A DNA stretch of 64,000 nucleotides, from contig NZ_VRTZ01000001.1 of the NCBI RefSeq assembly GCF_008017545.1, forward strand, positions 248,001 through 312,000. The letters are read 5' to 3'. The DNA is from Homoserinibacter sp. GY 40078 (GTDB taxonomy: Bacteria; Actinomycetota; Actinomycetes; Actinomycetales; Microbacteriaceae). Positions 51,904 through 60,114 of this stretch are shown piece by piece (position 1 is the first letter of the stretch; each line of letters starts with the position of its first letter). The notes beneath the pieces are model-generated. The model searched no databases. It was not told the DNA's origin and saw nothing but the letters and a program-made list of their open reading frames with translations. The position numbers and the translations under genes are program-made.

Positions 51904-52935
51904 TCAGACGCTGCCGGACGCGACCGCGGGGGCGCTCCACCCGAGCTCGTCGCCGATCGCGCGAACCGCCTCCAGCTGGCGGGCGTTGAACTCCACACCG
52001 AGCTGGTTGGGGACGGTCAGCAGCACCATGTCGGCCGCCTGGAGCGCGACATCGGCGCGCAGCTGGTCGACGAGTTGCTCGGGCGGTCCGGCGAACTGCG
52101 GTCCGAATCGCGACGTGATGCCCTCGATCTGGCCGACGCCCTCGCGTCCGCGGTTGTGACCGAACACGGCCGCCGAGAGGTCGTCGACGATCGGGGTGAT
52201 GCTCCGCGACACCGACACCTGCGGCGCCCACGACCATCCGGCATCCCGCCATGCGGCCCGGAAGCCCTCGATCTGCTCGAGCTGCAGCTCGTCGAACGGC
52301 AGGCCCTTCTCGTCCATGATCAGGGTGGAGCTCATCAGCTGCAGACCCTGGCTCGCGGCCCACACGGCGGTGTCGAGGTTGCCGGCTCCCCACCACACCC
52401 GCTCGCGGAGGGTTGCGGACTGCGGGGTGATGGGAAGCTTCCCGGATCGGCCGAACATCGGGTTCGGGTCGGCGATGGGTTCACCCTCGATCGCGCGCAG
52501 GAACAGGTCGGTGTGCTCGCGGGCCATCTCGGCGTCGGTCTGGTCCTCTCGGGGAACATGCCCGAAGTAGCGGTAGCCGCGGTCGGCGTGCTCGGGTGAA
52601 CCGCGGCTCACCCCCAACTGCAGTCGTTCTCCGGAGAGCAGGTCGAGCTCGGCCGCCTCCTCCGCGAGGTAGAGCGGGTTCTCGTAGCGCATGTCGATGA
52701 CGCCGGTCCCGAACTCGAGACGCGTCGTCTTCGCGGCGATCGTCGACAGCAGCGGGAACGGCGACATCTGCTGGTCGGCGTAGTGGTGGATTCGGAAGTA
52801 CGCCCCGTCGATCCCGATCTCTTCAGCGGCGACCGCGAGCTCGACCGACTGGACGAGCGAATCCTTCGCGGAACGCACCTGCGAGCCCGCTCCGGAGCTC
52901 CAATACCCGAACGACAGGAAGCCCAGCTTCTTCAC
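51904..52935 (-). CDS. LLM class flavin-dependent oxidoreductase
   Basis: This 343-residue TIM-barrel luciferase-like monooxygenase opens KKLGFLSFGYWSSGAGSQVR and contains GAYFRIHHYADQQMSPFPLL, EFGTGVIDMRYENPLYLAEE and LLSGERLQLGVSRGSPEHAD, standard for the F420/FMN luciferase-like group. The substrate is unknown. It is divergent from a MarR gene; two CTTGA-N4-TCAAG palindromes between them indicate MarR control. GC and codon use match the host. Confidence 0.92.
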   Translation of the reverse strand: MKKLGFLSFGYWSSGAGSQVRSAKDSLVQSVELAVAAEEIGIDGAYFRIHHYADQQMSPFPLLSTIAAKTTRLEFGTGVIDMRYENPLYLAEEAAELDLLSGERLQLGVSRGSPEHADRGYRYFGHVPREDQTDAEMAREHTDLFLRAIEGEPIADPNPMFGRSGKLPITPQSATLRERVWWGAGNLDTAVWAASQGLQLMSSTLIMDEKGLPFDELQLEQIEGFRAAWRDAGWSWAPQVSVSRSITPIVDDLSAAVFGHNRGREGVGQIEGITSRFGPQFAGPPEQLVDQLRADVALQAADMVLLTVPNQLGVEFNARQLEAVRAIGDELGWSAPAVASGSV

Positions 52936-52974
52936 GATGACACCTTCTTCTCCGCTCGATCCCCGAGCGATCTA

Positions 52975-53022
52975 CTTGATCATTCAAGTTGACCATACGC
53001 CTCATCTACTTGAACCGTCAAG
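52975..53022. promoter_or_regulatory. two MarR boxes between LLM oxidoreductase and MarR genes
   Basis: CTTGATCATTCAAG (52975-52988) and CTTGAACCGTCAAG (53009-53022) share the palindrome CTTGA-N4-TCAAG, 34 bases centre to centre. They fill the 110-base divergent gap and are the expected binding sites for the adjacent MarR protein. Confidence 0.75.
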
Positions 53023-53045
53023 TTGGAGATGGGACGATCTATCCC

Positions 53046-53507
53046 ATGACCACTCACGCCCGGCTGGACCCCGACGAGAACGACGCATGGATGAACCTGC
53101 TCGCGCTCGTGGAGTACCTCCCCGGCCTCCTGGACCAGCAGCTCAAGCGCGACGCCAACCTGGGCCGATTCGAGTACGCCGTGCTGCTCATGCTCACGCG
53201 CGCCCCCGACCGCACCCGCACGATGCTCGAGCTCAGCGCCGTCACGTTCGGATCCCTCTCGCGGCTCTCGCACACCGTCACCCGACTGGAGAATCGTGGC
53301 CTCGTGACCCGCACCCGCAACGGCAGCAACCGCTACGTCGCCCTCACGTCCGAGGGCCGCGCCGCATTCGCGGCCGCAGTCCCCGGGCACCTTGCCGAGA
53401 TCCGCCGGCTCGTGCTCGACCACCTCCCCGACGGAGGCTCAGCACGCCTCGCGGAGCTGCTCACGCCGGTTGTCGACCACCTGCGGGAGATCGCGCCTCG
53501 CACGTGA
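53046..53507 (+). CDS. MarR-family transcriptional regulator
   Basis: This 153-residue regulator has the MarR winged-helix order: RFEYAVLLMLTRAPDRTRTM, recognition helix FGSLSRLSHTVTRLENRG, wing VTRTRNGSNRYVALTSEGRA, and C-terminal dimer helix. It probably represses itself and the divergent LLM oxidoreductase through the two boxes upstream. It is the last host-like gene before the low-GC segment. Confidence 0.92.
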   Translation: MTTHARLDPDENDAWMNLLALVEYLPGLLDQQLKRDANLGRFEYAVLLMLTRAPDRTRTMLELSAVTFGSLSRLSHTVTRLENRGLVTRTRNGSNRYVALTSEGRAAFAAAVPGHLAEIRRLVLDHLPDGGSARLAELLTPVVDHLREIAPRT

Positions 53508-53921
53508 GCAAATGCGAGTCGCGTTGATTTCGCCCTACCGAGCAACTAATCCGAAGGGCATCATCCGATCGAGCGCAAGCTCTCTGATGTCCTGGGACAG
53601 CCATCGCGCCAAGGCCAAGTTGATAGTAGACCGCCCTGCTGTAGCTACCCATCGAGCGTGTCACCGCACCGGACGGCGACGTTTGGTATGCGCTGTGGAC
53701 TGGGTAGTCCGGCGGAAGAGCGGGCATCCGCTCATCCGTCGGCCAACTTGGAATCGGCGTAGCAACGCAATGCACGTATGGGCTAGCGACGCGGCCGCGG
53801 CGGCGTACCAGCAACTCTGGCCAGCAATGATGGGCGCGAACTTCTGTTGGCCTGAGCGCATCCAGTTAACCGCGTACCGTGCCCGTTTCAGCGCTCGCGC
53901 GCGTGTGACTGCGGAATATGT
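53508..53921. other. 414-base region without recognisable gene
   Basis: Open frames exist on both strands, but none has a convincing ribosome site or recognisable domain. G+C falls from the host level towards the island value here, so this is probably the island's left junction with decayed sequence. I see no direct repeat of the tRNA-Arg end in it. Confidence 0.4.
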
Positions 53922-54503
53922 CTAGCCGACCTGGCGAACCCAGTCGCGCAAGTACAGGGTGATGCGACCGACCTCGTGCGCTTCAAGCAGATTGTTGTGA
54001 GCGACGATGTTTCGGCTCTTCTCCAACTCGTCAAACCGGCTTACAACCCAGTTGATGTCTGGAAACAGGTCCTCGAAGTGCTCCCAGTTGTTCTGAATCA
54101 GCGAGGCCAAGTCTCCGAAGTCTGTGTAATAGATCTCGGTGGCACCTCTTCGCATATGCCACCTGTCGCGTCCTTCACTCTTTTGGCGCCCTTCGACTTT
54201 ACCCTTCAACTTGATGCTCGCTGCTTGATCCCACCACTCGGGTCCCAGCTTTTCGGCGAGGCGTTCGCTCACCACCTCGCGAGCCGAGTTCTCGAAAACG
54301 TGGAAGGCAAGATACGCAGGAAGAGCCTTCATGGCTGACGCGCGAAGGTCAGCAGAAAAGTCCTCCAACGGCATGACACGCTGAAGGGCGTGCGGATCGG
54401 TCGAAGCCCTAACGGCAATCCCGTCCGATTCAAGGTCGTTGAGCGCTGCCTCGACCGTTAGCCCCTTGAAGAGCCACTCGCGAAGGGACGAGACGTCGCT
54501 CAC
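53922..54503 (-). CDS. Swt1-type HEPN domain protein
   Basis: This 193-residue helical protein has the HEPN nuclease motif R-x4-H near the C-terminus: Arg164-Asn165 ... His169 in KSRNIVAHNNLLEAHEVG. The middle region PAYLAFHVFENSAREVVSER and LGPEWWDQAAS resembles the Swt1-like HEPN family. HEPN proteins are often RNases in toxin-antitoxin or phage-defence systems. ATG at 54503 overlaps the stop of the DUF5343 gene by 4 bases. G+C is about 55% in a sampled line, unlike the host. Confidence 0.75.
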   Translation of the reverse strand: MSDVSSLREWLFKGLTVEAALNDLESDGIAVRASTDPHALQRVMPLEDFSADLRASAMKALPAYLAFHVFENSAREVVSERLAEKLGPEWWDQAASIKLKGKVEGRQKSEGRDRWHMRRGATEIYYTDFGDLASLIQNNWEHFEDLFPDINWVVSRFDELEKSRNIVAHNNLLEAHEVGRITLYLRDWVRQVG

Positions 54504-55120
54504 ATCAACTCCGCTTTGAGCGCCTGGAAGATCGCGCGATACACCGCAACGTCTGAGCTCGGCGGGAGGTGAATATGGATGTCGTGATGAAGTCGCAGGA
54601 GGCCGGAACCCGCCACGTCGTCCGCGCGGAATTCAGCGCCAGGGCCATCCCCTCGTCGCTGGTCCCCCAGTGGGTCAATCGAATTCTCAGCGGAGGCCGC
54701 CGCGTCGGCGGCCGCGGTCCAGTCTGCTTTGTCGCTTAACGCCTTAAACGTTGAGGCTGTCTTCTTTGCTACCGCGTCACCCGCTCCAGTGACGCTCTTG
54801 ACGATTGCTCCGACCTGAGATACTGACTTCTCGTTGACCTTCTGGTCAGCCATGAACAGGTCGGCCCAACCCTCGCGGAGTCCCACAGCAAGCACTTGGC
54901 CTCCGTGCTCTCCCTTGAAGTCGTTATAGCGCTGCGTCGGAGTGGAGTCTGCCGAGATAAACCCGAGGGTTCGCAGTACTTTGATCATGGCGCGATCGTT
55001 TGAGGAGCTGAAGCCGAGCGTGCTCTTCAAGAAGTCGTGCGTGAACTTCGGAGGGGTACCGGCCCCCTTGATCTTCTCGAGAATGCTGCCCACGTTTACG
55101 ACAGAGGGCATGTAGGGCAT
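54500..55120 (-). CDS. DUF5343 domain protein
   Basis: This 206-residue protein's N-terminal 130 residues match DUF5343: GSILEKIKGAGTPPKFTHDF, LGFSSSNDRAMIKVLRTLGF and ADSTPTQRYNDFKGEHGGQV, probably a winged-helix-like module. The C-terminal part is divergent and ends LHHDIHIHLPPSSDVAVYRA. The start was set at ATG 55120 by family alignment; ATG 55111 is possible and the frame is open to 55243. It is the first gene of a two-gene operon with the HEPN gene. Its role is probably regulation, sensing or neutralisation of the HEPN partner, which is inferred. Confidence 0.72.
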   Translation of the reverse strand: MPYMPSVVNVGSILEKIKGAGTPPKFTHDFLKSTLGFSSSNDRAMIKVLRTLGFISADSTPTQRYNDFKGEHGGQVLAVGLREGWADLFMADQKVNEKSVSQVGAIVKSVTGAGDAVAKKTASTFKALSDKADWTAAADAAASAENSIDPLGDQRRGDGPGAEFRADDVAGSGLLRLHHDIHIHLPPSSDVAVYRAIFQALKAELM

Positions 55121-55214
55121 TTCTGCGGGCAACTCTGCTCCTGATCGTCCCTCGGACACGGTGCAGTCATCATGGCAGCGAGCGACCACCCGGTCTAGTG
55201 GGCGGCTAGTCATC

Positions 55215-55550
55215 TCACAGTGCGCTCCCGGATGCCGGTTCACCGCGTAGTTGGCCCCTATGCCGTGGAACCGGCGGCCGTTCGCCGTCGGCAGACCCCA
55301 TCGAGATTGGCTGCGATCCAGCCGTATGACCCTGCGCGCGAAACCAGGCGTCGTATCCGGGCAACGACAGCAGGAGACATTTGAGTGTCAACAAGATCCC
55401 GCCGTTGTTGACGGCGGTGATAGCGGCGACCGCAAGACTGGGCGCCCTCGTCGTGTTGGTGAATGTTGCGCGACGCATGCGGATGACTTTTTTGGACGGA
55501 CGAATGCCCTTGACCGATCGGTTGGACGCCTTCTTCAAGCGCACTGCCAT
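55215..55550 (-). CDS. uncharacterised small ORF, doubtful
   Basis: This 111-codon frame starts MAVRLKKASNRSVKGIRPSK, with a hydrophobic middle (LAVAAITAVNNGGILLTLKC) and a Pro/Arg-rich end. Third codon positions are moderately GC-rich. It lies on the same strand just upstream of the DUF5343 gene. No homology is recognised and there is no strong ribosome site. It could be a small basic island gene or chance. Confidence 0.3.
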   Translation of the reverse strand: MAVRLKKASNRSVKGIRPSKKVIRMRRATFTNTTRAPSLAVAAITAVNNGGILLTLKCLLLSLPGYDAWFRAQGHTAGSQPISMGSADGERPPVPRHRGQLRGEPASGSAL

Positions 55551-55857
55551 CTCGGGCGCTGCGTAGATCCACATCGCCAGGCTCGGTCGACACTCAACTC
55601 CAGTTCGGAGACCCCGGGCTCGCCAGCCAAGGAGATCGCGGCTGCGATCGACGAGTCTGCGGATCAAGGGAGTCTGAATATTGCCCCTCCGTTCTCGGAA
55701 GTACTCGCAGACGTCAACATGCGCGCATAGCGATCTCCGACTTCCTCCAGCGCCAAGCCCCGGCCGGGCGCCGACTAGGCGAGACCTCCCAACATCCATG
55801 CAGGTGGCCAGCCTGCTCAAGCTTGAAGTGTCGCCGCGTCGTCTCGGCAGGTCCGCT
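55551..55857. other. intergenic remainder in the island
   Basis: About 300 bases between the doubtful small ORF and the AIPR stop. I see no gene, terminator or repeat that I can support. Confidence 0.35.
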
Positions 55858-57531
55858 CTACGACGGGTCCCATCCGTTGAACGATTCGGCCTTACCACGC
55901 GCGACGTCTTTCTCGTAGCTCGCGAGGACCCGCCCGGCAAGGTCAGTCGATTGGTTGGGGCTCTTCAAGATCGACTTGTAATCGAACTCCCCTTCAGACG
56001 CTTCGTAACTGAGATCGACAACGACGGTTTTCAGGATCTCCCCACACTTCGTCAGGAAGTCGGCCATTTGCGCCTCCGTGAGGAGCGAGGGGGCAGCAAC
56101 GTACTGTTTGGTCGCCTCGTTCGCGCGGAGGATTCGCGCCAAGACGTAGAGGACGAAGTATCGCGTCAGCGTATAGGAGCCCATGGGCTTGTTTTTGAGG
56201 CCCGGGAGGGCAGCATCGACAGTCTGGACCAGTCGATGGACGAAAACGACCCGACTGGCCGTAACTTCCGGACGGCCGAAGATGTCCGCATACTTCTCGT
56301 CGAAGACTTTGTAGACCTGGTGGGCGAGCCAAGGTTCCTTCAGATCAAAGGCAAGAAGCGCCCTTCCGACCTCATCGTTGGTGATCACCGTGGTGCCTGG
56401 AGGCGCTACCTCGCCTCGCTTGATCTCGAAGAAGTGGCTTCCCGGTGCCGAGTCCATTTCCTTCTGAAGTCGAAGCATGATCGCGTGGTTGGAGCGGAGG
56501 TCACGCGGTCTGATCGCGTTCTGGTTGTTGCTGTTGTGCGTGATGGTCTTCGCGAGCTCTTCGTCCTGCACCATGATGACTCGAACTATCACTCGAAGGT
56601 CATCCGTCAGTTTGGCCTTGGTTGCGTAGAAGCTCGTGAGGCTTTGAGCGCCGTTGACAACCGAGTAGTTTTTGATGGTCAGTTCGCCGACAACGGAGTC
56701 GTCAACCTCGGCGCAAAGGATGATGATTCCGTTGTGGAAGAGCACAAAGTCGCCGTGCGAGGACTTCTCCGCGATCGACTGCCTGATCGACTTGTTCACG
56801 GCTGTGTTCCCAAGCGTGTATCGCACGTTGGCGCGGAACAGCGTGCCGTCCGAGATGCCGTCCATGTGGACCAGCTGAAGGGCGCGGGCAGGGAACACAT
56901 ACATTGAGGTCGCACTTTTACCGGCGCCGGATTGCATTGCCATCGGTGCGACGTACGAGGTGTCGAAGGTGAACGACTGCTTCTGACCCTCGGTCGCGTC
57001 GATGTCGATCACTTTGGAAGCGATCTCGGCTCGATCAAAGATGCGCAGGGCGGGGGTGATGTTGGCGTACTCGATTGAGTCTGCGTTGTTGGATTCATTC
57101 GTCACGTAGATGCCAACCAACGCGTAACCGTTGCTGACCATCTCAGCCACACCGGTGCGAACAACGAGTCGCTTGAGGTCGACATCGGCGTTGCCTGCGA
57201 GCAGGGAAGCTACCTTGTCGACCTGATCGAACTGCTGAACGGACGCTATGAAGTTTTTGGGTCCGACATCCCCCACTTTGCCGTTGGGGGCCTGCTTGAT
57301 CTTCGACTGGAAGAAGTGAATTTCCTCGTTATTGTGGTCAATGAAGATCCCGTCGATGCCCTTATCGTTCCCGTGATCGCAAATGGCGTCGCGGGCCTCG
57401 GTGTCTTCGAGCCGGTAGACATTCCGGAGGAACCAGTTGAGAAATGCTGCGGACTCTCCGAGTCCTGTTCGCTCCTCGATTGGTTTCAGGAGCACTTTGA
57501 GGGCGGCGTACTCAAGATCGCTTGCTTCCAT
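55858..57531 (-). CDS. AIPR family (abortive infection phage resistance) protein
   Basis: This 557-residue protein has the AIPR core: GDFVLFHNGIIILCAEVDDS, YSVVNGAQSLTSFY, and NSNNQNAIRPRDLRSNHAIM. The N-terminus has a restriction-endonuclease-like pattern GIDGIFIDHNNEEIHFFQSK with Asp60 and Gln75-x-Lys77, as in Mrr-type nucleases. AIPR proteins are associated with abortive infection. G+C is about 53% in sampled lines, well below the host. ATG at 57531 was preferred; GTG at 57540 is possible. No methylase or other partner gene is adjacent, so it may act alone or with the HEPN pair. Confidence 0.87.
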   Translation of the reverse strand: MEASDLEYAALKVLLKPIEERTGLGESAAFLNWFLRNVYRLEDTEARDAICDHGNDKGIDGIFIDHNNEEIHFFQSKIKQAPNGKVGDVGPKNFIASVQQFDQVDKVASLLAGNADVDLKRLVVRTGVAEMVSNGYALVGIYVTNESNNADSIEYANITPALRIFDRAEIASKVIDIDATEGQKQSFTFDTSYVAPMAMQSGAGKSATSMYVFPARALQLVHMDGISDGTLFRANVRYTLGNTAVNKSIRQSIAEKSSHGDFVLFHNGIIILCAEVDDSVVGELTIKNYSVVNGAQSLTSFYATKAKLTDDLRVIVRVIMVQDEELAKTITHNSNNQNAIRPRDLRSNHAIMLRLQKEMDSAPGSHFFEIKRGEVAPPGTTVITNDEVGRALLAFDLKEPWLAHQVYKVFDEKYADIFGRPEVTASRVVFVHRLVQTVDAALPGLKNKPMGSYTLTRYFVLYVLARILRANEATKQYVAAPSLLTEAQMADFLTKCGEILKTVVVDLSYEASEGEFDYKSILKSPNQSTDLAGRVLASYEKDVARGKAESFNGWDPS

Positions 57532-58238
57532 GAAGAGCACGTTACCGGCGTCTCACATTTCCCGGTATCCGGAAACTCGACCCGCTCAAAGTCGGCACTT
57601 CCGCCAGGCCGCTTTGGCTTATTCGAGACTTGCGCCGTTGGGAGAAGTTGGGGGCAGCCGCTCGGCCGCGGTACTGAAACTCGGCCCCCACCTGGCCAGA
57701 TCTATTCATCCGGTAGATGAGAAAGACCCGAGGCTTTCGTCAAGGCGATGGTGCGCATCGTTCGCGTCCAACTCTCGAGCGGGTCTCGAATCGGCGGTCC
57801 AGAGCCTCGTTGGTCCGTACCTGACGGCCCCGCGCAGACGCATCCTCACCTCGCACGATTAGCCCCGGCGCGGGTGCCGACAACCCGGGACGCCAGAAGT
57901 CCGGGATTGAACATGAGCGCCTCGGGACCTAAGAGGCCTGACCAACCAGTCGCCCGATCAGGGCCCACATAGTGCGCCCGGAGGCGTCTGGGCGCGGGAC
58001 CCAGGTCGCGAGTGATGCGCCGCTCATGAGTCGGGACATGGATCACACTCGGCCGGGTGTCGAAGCATGATGTGATCGTATTGAAGGTCGTCTCGGGGTA
58101 GCCGTCCACGGCGGAAGCGGCGAAGTAGCTGTGACTCCCCACGCGTCAGGTTCATCGGCTCGTCGCCGCTACCGTGACGGCGGGCTCGACCGGTGGAACC
58201 GGCGCCATAGAGCTGCGGCATCGCAACACAGCAAAAGA
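57532..58238. other. gene-free flank between AIPR gene and tRNA-Arg
   Basis: No convincing coding region is seen. It carries the AIPR upstream region at its left end and a 13-bp copy of the tRNA-Arg 3' end at 57972-57984. The composition is intermediate between island and host. It is best read as an island end with decayed sequence. Confidence 0.4.
57972..57984. repeat. 13-bp duplicate of the tRNA-Arg 3' end (possible att remnant)
   Basis: GTGCGCCCGGAGG here is identical to 58323-58335, which covers the last 12 bases of the tRNA-Arg gene plus one flanking base, in the same orientation. Integrating elements leave such copies when they insert at tRNA 3' ends. The repeat is short and no integrase is present, so this is suggestive only. 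Confidence 0.35.
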
Positions 58239-58265
58239 AAGCCGCCGACCGATGGCCTGCGGCTT
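58239..58265 (-). terminator. terminator downstream of tRNA-Arg
   Basis: On the minus strand, stem AAGCCGC ... GCGGCTT (7 bp, 13-base loop) is followed by TCTTTTG. It lies 58 bases past the tRNA 3' end and is oriented to end its transcript. Confidence 0.6.
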
Positions 58266-58323
58266 CTCGAAGAAGAGACATCTCGCGGCCCAGCCGAGAC
58301 TTATGTCCCGATTCATCGCAGTG

Positions 58324-58396
58324 TGCGCCCGGAGGGATTCGAACCCCCAACCTTCTGATCCGTAGTCAGATGCTCTATCCGTTGAGCTACGGGCGC
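58324..58396 (-). tRNA. tRNA-Arg (anticodon ACG)
   Basis: A 73-base cloverleaf: acceptor GCGCCCG pairs with CGGGCGC, discriminator A; D-arm AGCTCAACGGATAGAGC; anticodon stem TCTGA/TCAGA around loop CTACGGA with anticodon ACG; T-arm loop GGTTCGAATCC-type. No CCA is encoded. A34 is the substrate of TadA (gene at 6890). The 3' end faces the defence-like island, a usual integration site. Confidence 0.95.
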
Positions 58397-58484
58397 GCGG
58401 TCGACAAGAAGTCAACCTGACGACTATATCAGGGCGACAGACGACCTCCGGACACCCGAAATCCGGAGGTCGTCCTCCCTGAGC

Positions 58485-58679
58485 TCAGTCGCCGTCCAGC
58501 GCCGCGAACGGATCGAACGGCACCTCGTACTCGCCGAACTCCGACCACCGCATGCCGAAGTCGCCGAAGATATCGGCACTTCGCGCCCCCTCGAAACCGG
58601 ACCCCTCATCCGTGTGCATCGCCACCTCCACACCATTGATCCTGGCGACGACCACAATGTCTCGCGAGGGGATTGACAC
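58485..58679 (-). CDS. small hypothetical protein
   Basis: This 64-residue acidic protein has a strand-like start (SIPSRDIVVVARINGVEVAM) and an aromatic, acidic C-terminus (MRWSEFGEYEVPFDPFAALD). Codon use fits the host. The start is GTG with a weak SD, and it is divergent from the membrane-protein gene at 58722. No family is recognised. Confidence 0.5.
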   Translation of the reverse strand: MSIPSRDIVVVARINGVEVAMHTDEGSGFEGARSADIFGDFGMRWSEFGEYEVPFDPFAALDGD

Positions 58680-58721
58680 GGACCCCGAAGATGAGGCAGC
58701 GTCCGCTTCGGAGGTGGCGGC

Positions 58722-59228
58722 ATGACGGATGAGAACTCCCTCGACACCCGCGAGATCCGGGCGGCGCGACTCAAGGAGCGCATCTACGTGACGTTCGTGG
58801 CGCTCGCGGTGGTGCTCTCGCTCCGCGCCCACGGCTCCGAAGTGCAGGAAGCTTTCGTGACCCTCGCGGTGACGGTGCTCGGCACCGTGCTCGCGGTCTT
58901 CGTCGCCGACCTCACCTCGCACATCGTCGTGCACGAGCGCGGCCCGACGGCACACGAGGTGCGGGTCGTCCTCGTGTCGAGCTTCGGCGCGATCACGAGC
59001 GTCTTCCTCACGTTCGTGTTCCTCGGCGTCTCGGCGATCGGACTCTGGCCGGTCGAGACCGCGCTGACCGCCGCGATGATCGCGCTCATCGCATCCCTCG
59101 TGCTCAGCGGATGGGTGGCCGTGCGGCACCTGCCCCTCACCTGGTGGCAGCGTCTCGTGGCTCTCGGAGGCGAAGCCCTGCTCGGCCTCGCCGTGATCGG
59201 GCTGCAGCTCACCGCCCACGGCGGCTGA
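58722..59228 (+). CDS. small integral membrane protein
   Basis: This 168-residue protein has a charged N-terminus (DTREIRAARLKERIY) and four to five hydrophobic helices, among them VTFVALAVVLSLRAHG, FVTLAVTVLGTVLAVFVADL, SSFGAITSVFLTFVFLGVSA and AMIALIASLVLSGWVAV. An excellent SD (GGAGGTGG) precedes the ATG. The family is not recognised; it resembles uncharacterised actinobacterial membrane proteins. It converges on the epimerase gene. Confidence 0.78.
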   Translation: MTDENSLDTREIRAARLKERIYVTFVALAVVLSLRAHGSEVQEAFVTLAVTVLGTVLAVFVADLTSHIVVHERGPTAHEVRVVLVSSFGAITSVFLTFVFLGVSAIGLWPVETALTAAMIALIASLVLSGWVAVRHLPLTWWQRLVALGGEALLGLAVIGLQLTAHGG

Positions 59229-59264
59229 GCGGCGCGCCAGCCCGGAGGCGCAGCTCCCGCCCGC

Positions 59265-60104
59265 TCAGTCGCGCCAGCTGTGCTTCGGGTCGTAGCCGAG
59301 CACGGCCCGGGCACGGTCGATCGACAGCAGCGTCTCGTGCTCGCCGAGCGAGCGCCGCACCGCGACCTCGGGGAAGAACTCCTGCATGAGCGACGCGCTC
59401 GAACGCTCCATCACGGTGTCGGCCGCCGCGATGATGAACCGGTCGAACCCGGGCGCCGCACCCCGCAGCGCGAGGTCGATCGCCTGGGCGCCGTCGCGGG
59501 CGTCGATGTAGCCCCACAGGTTCCACTTGCGCGACGCCGGGTCGCTCTGGAACGCCTCGAACCCGGCGTAGTCATCCGGCACCATCACGTTCGAGAACCG
59601 CAGCGCGGTGATCGAGAGCTGCGGATCCCACCGCACGAGCTTGCGCCCCAGCTCCTCTTCGAGGTGCTTCGTGAGCGAATACATGCTCTCGGGGCGCGTG
59701 TCGTATTCCTCGTCGACCGGCGCGTACGGCGGCGGCACATCGAACGGCAGCCCGAGCACCGTCTCGCTCGACGCGGTGACGATCCGCCGGATGCCGGCGC
59801 GGCGGGCCGCCTGCATCACGTGGAAGGTGCCGAGCATGTTGTTGTGGAAGGTGGCGACGTCGGTCTCGAGACCCGGCGCCGGCACCGCCCCGAGATGCAC
59901 GACCCCGTCGAGACCGCGGTGCCGCTCGTCGATCCCGGCGAGCGCATCCGCCACCGAGCCGTAGTCGGTGAGGTCGATGCGGGTGAAGCCCTCGCGTCGG
60001 GCCCCCACGATGTCGAGGGCGATGACGTCGTGGCCGGCCGCGGTCAGCTCCTCCTCGACGACGCTGCCCAGCTTGCCGTTTGCTCCGGTCAGTGCGATGC
60101 GCAT
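59265..60104 (-). CDS. NAD-dependent epimerase/dehydratase family protein
   Basis: This 279-residue extended SDR starts MRIALTGANGKLGSVVEEEL (cofactor loop G-x-x-G-x-x-G), with VVHLGAVPAPG, TASSETVLGLP and the Y-x-x-x-K pair in SMYSLTKHLEEELG. It is the last gene of the manno-oligosaccharide operon, 10 bases after the kinase. It is close to uronate/hexose dehydrogenase-like SDRs; oxidation or epimerisation of the released sugar is inferred from context. Confidence 0.85.
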   Translation of the reverse strand: MRIALTGANGKLGSVVEEELTAAGHDVIALDIVGARREGFTRIDLTDYGSVADALAGIDERHRGLDGVVHLGAVPAPGLETDVATFHNNMLGTFHVMQAARRAGIRRIVTASSETVLGLPFDVPPPYAPVDEEYDTRPESMYSLTKHLEEELGRKLVRWDPQLSITALRFSNVMVPDDYAGFEAFQSDPASRKWNLWGYIDARDGAQAIDLALRGAAPGFDRFIIAAADTVMERSSASLMQEFFPEVAVRRSLGEHETLLSIDRARAVLGYDPKHSWRD

Positions 60105-60114
60105 CCGACCAGTG

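Noticed and set aside
53461-53921. Open frames on both strands in the left island flank, considered as integrase remnants
   Set aside because: No recombinase motif (R..HxxR..Y or serine recombinase S/R residues) and no ribosome site.
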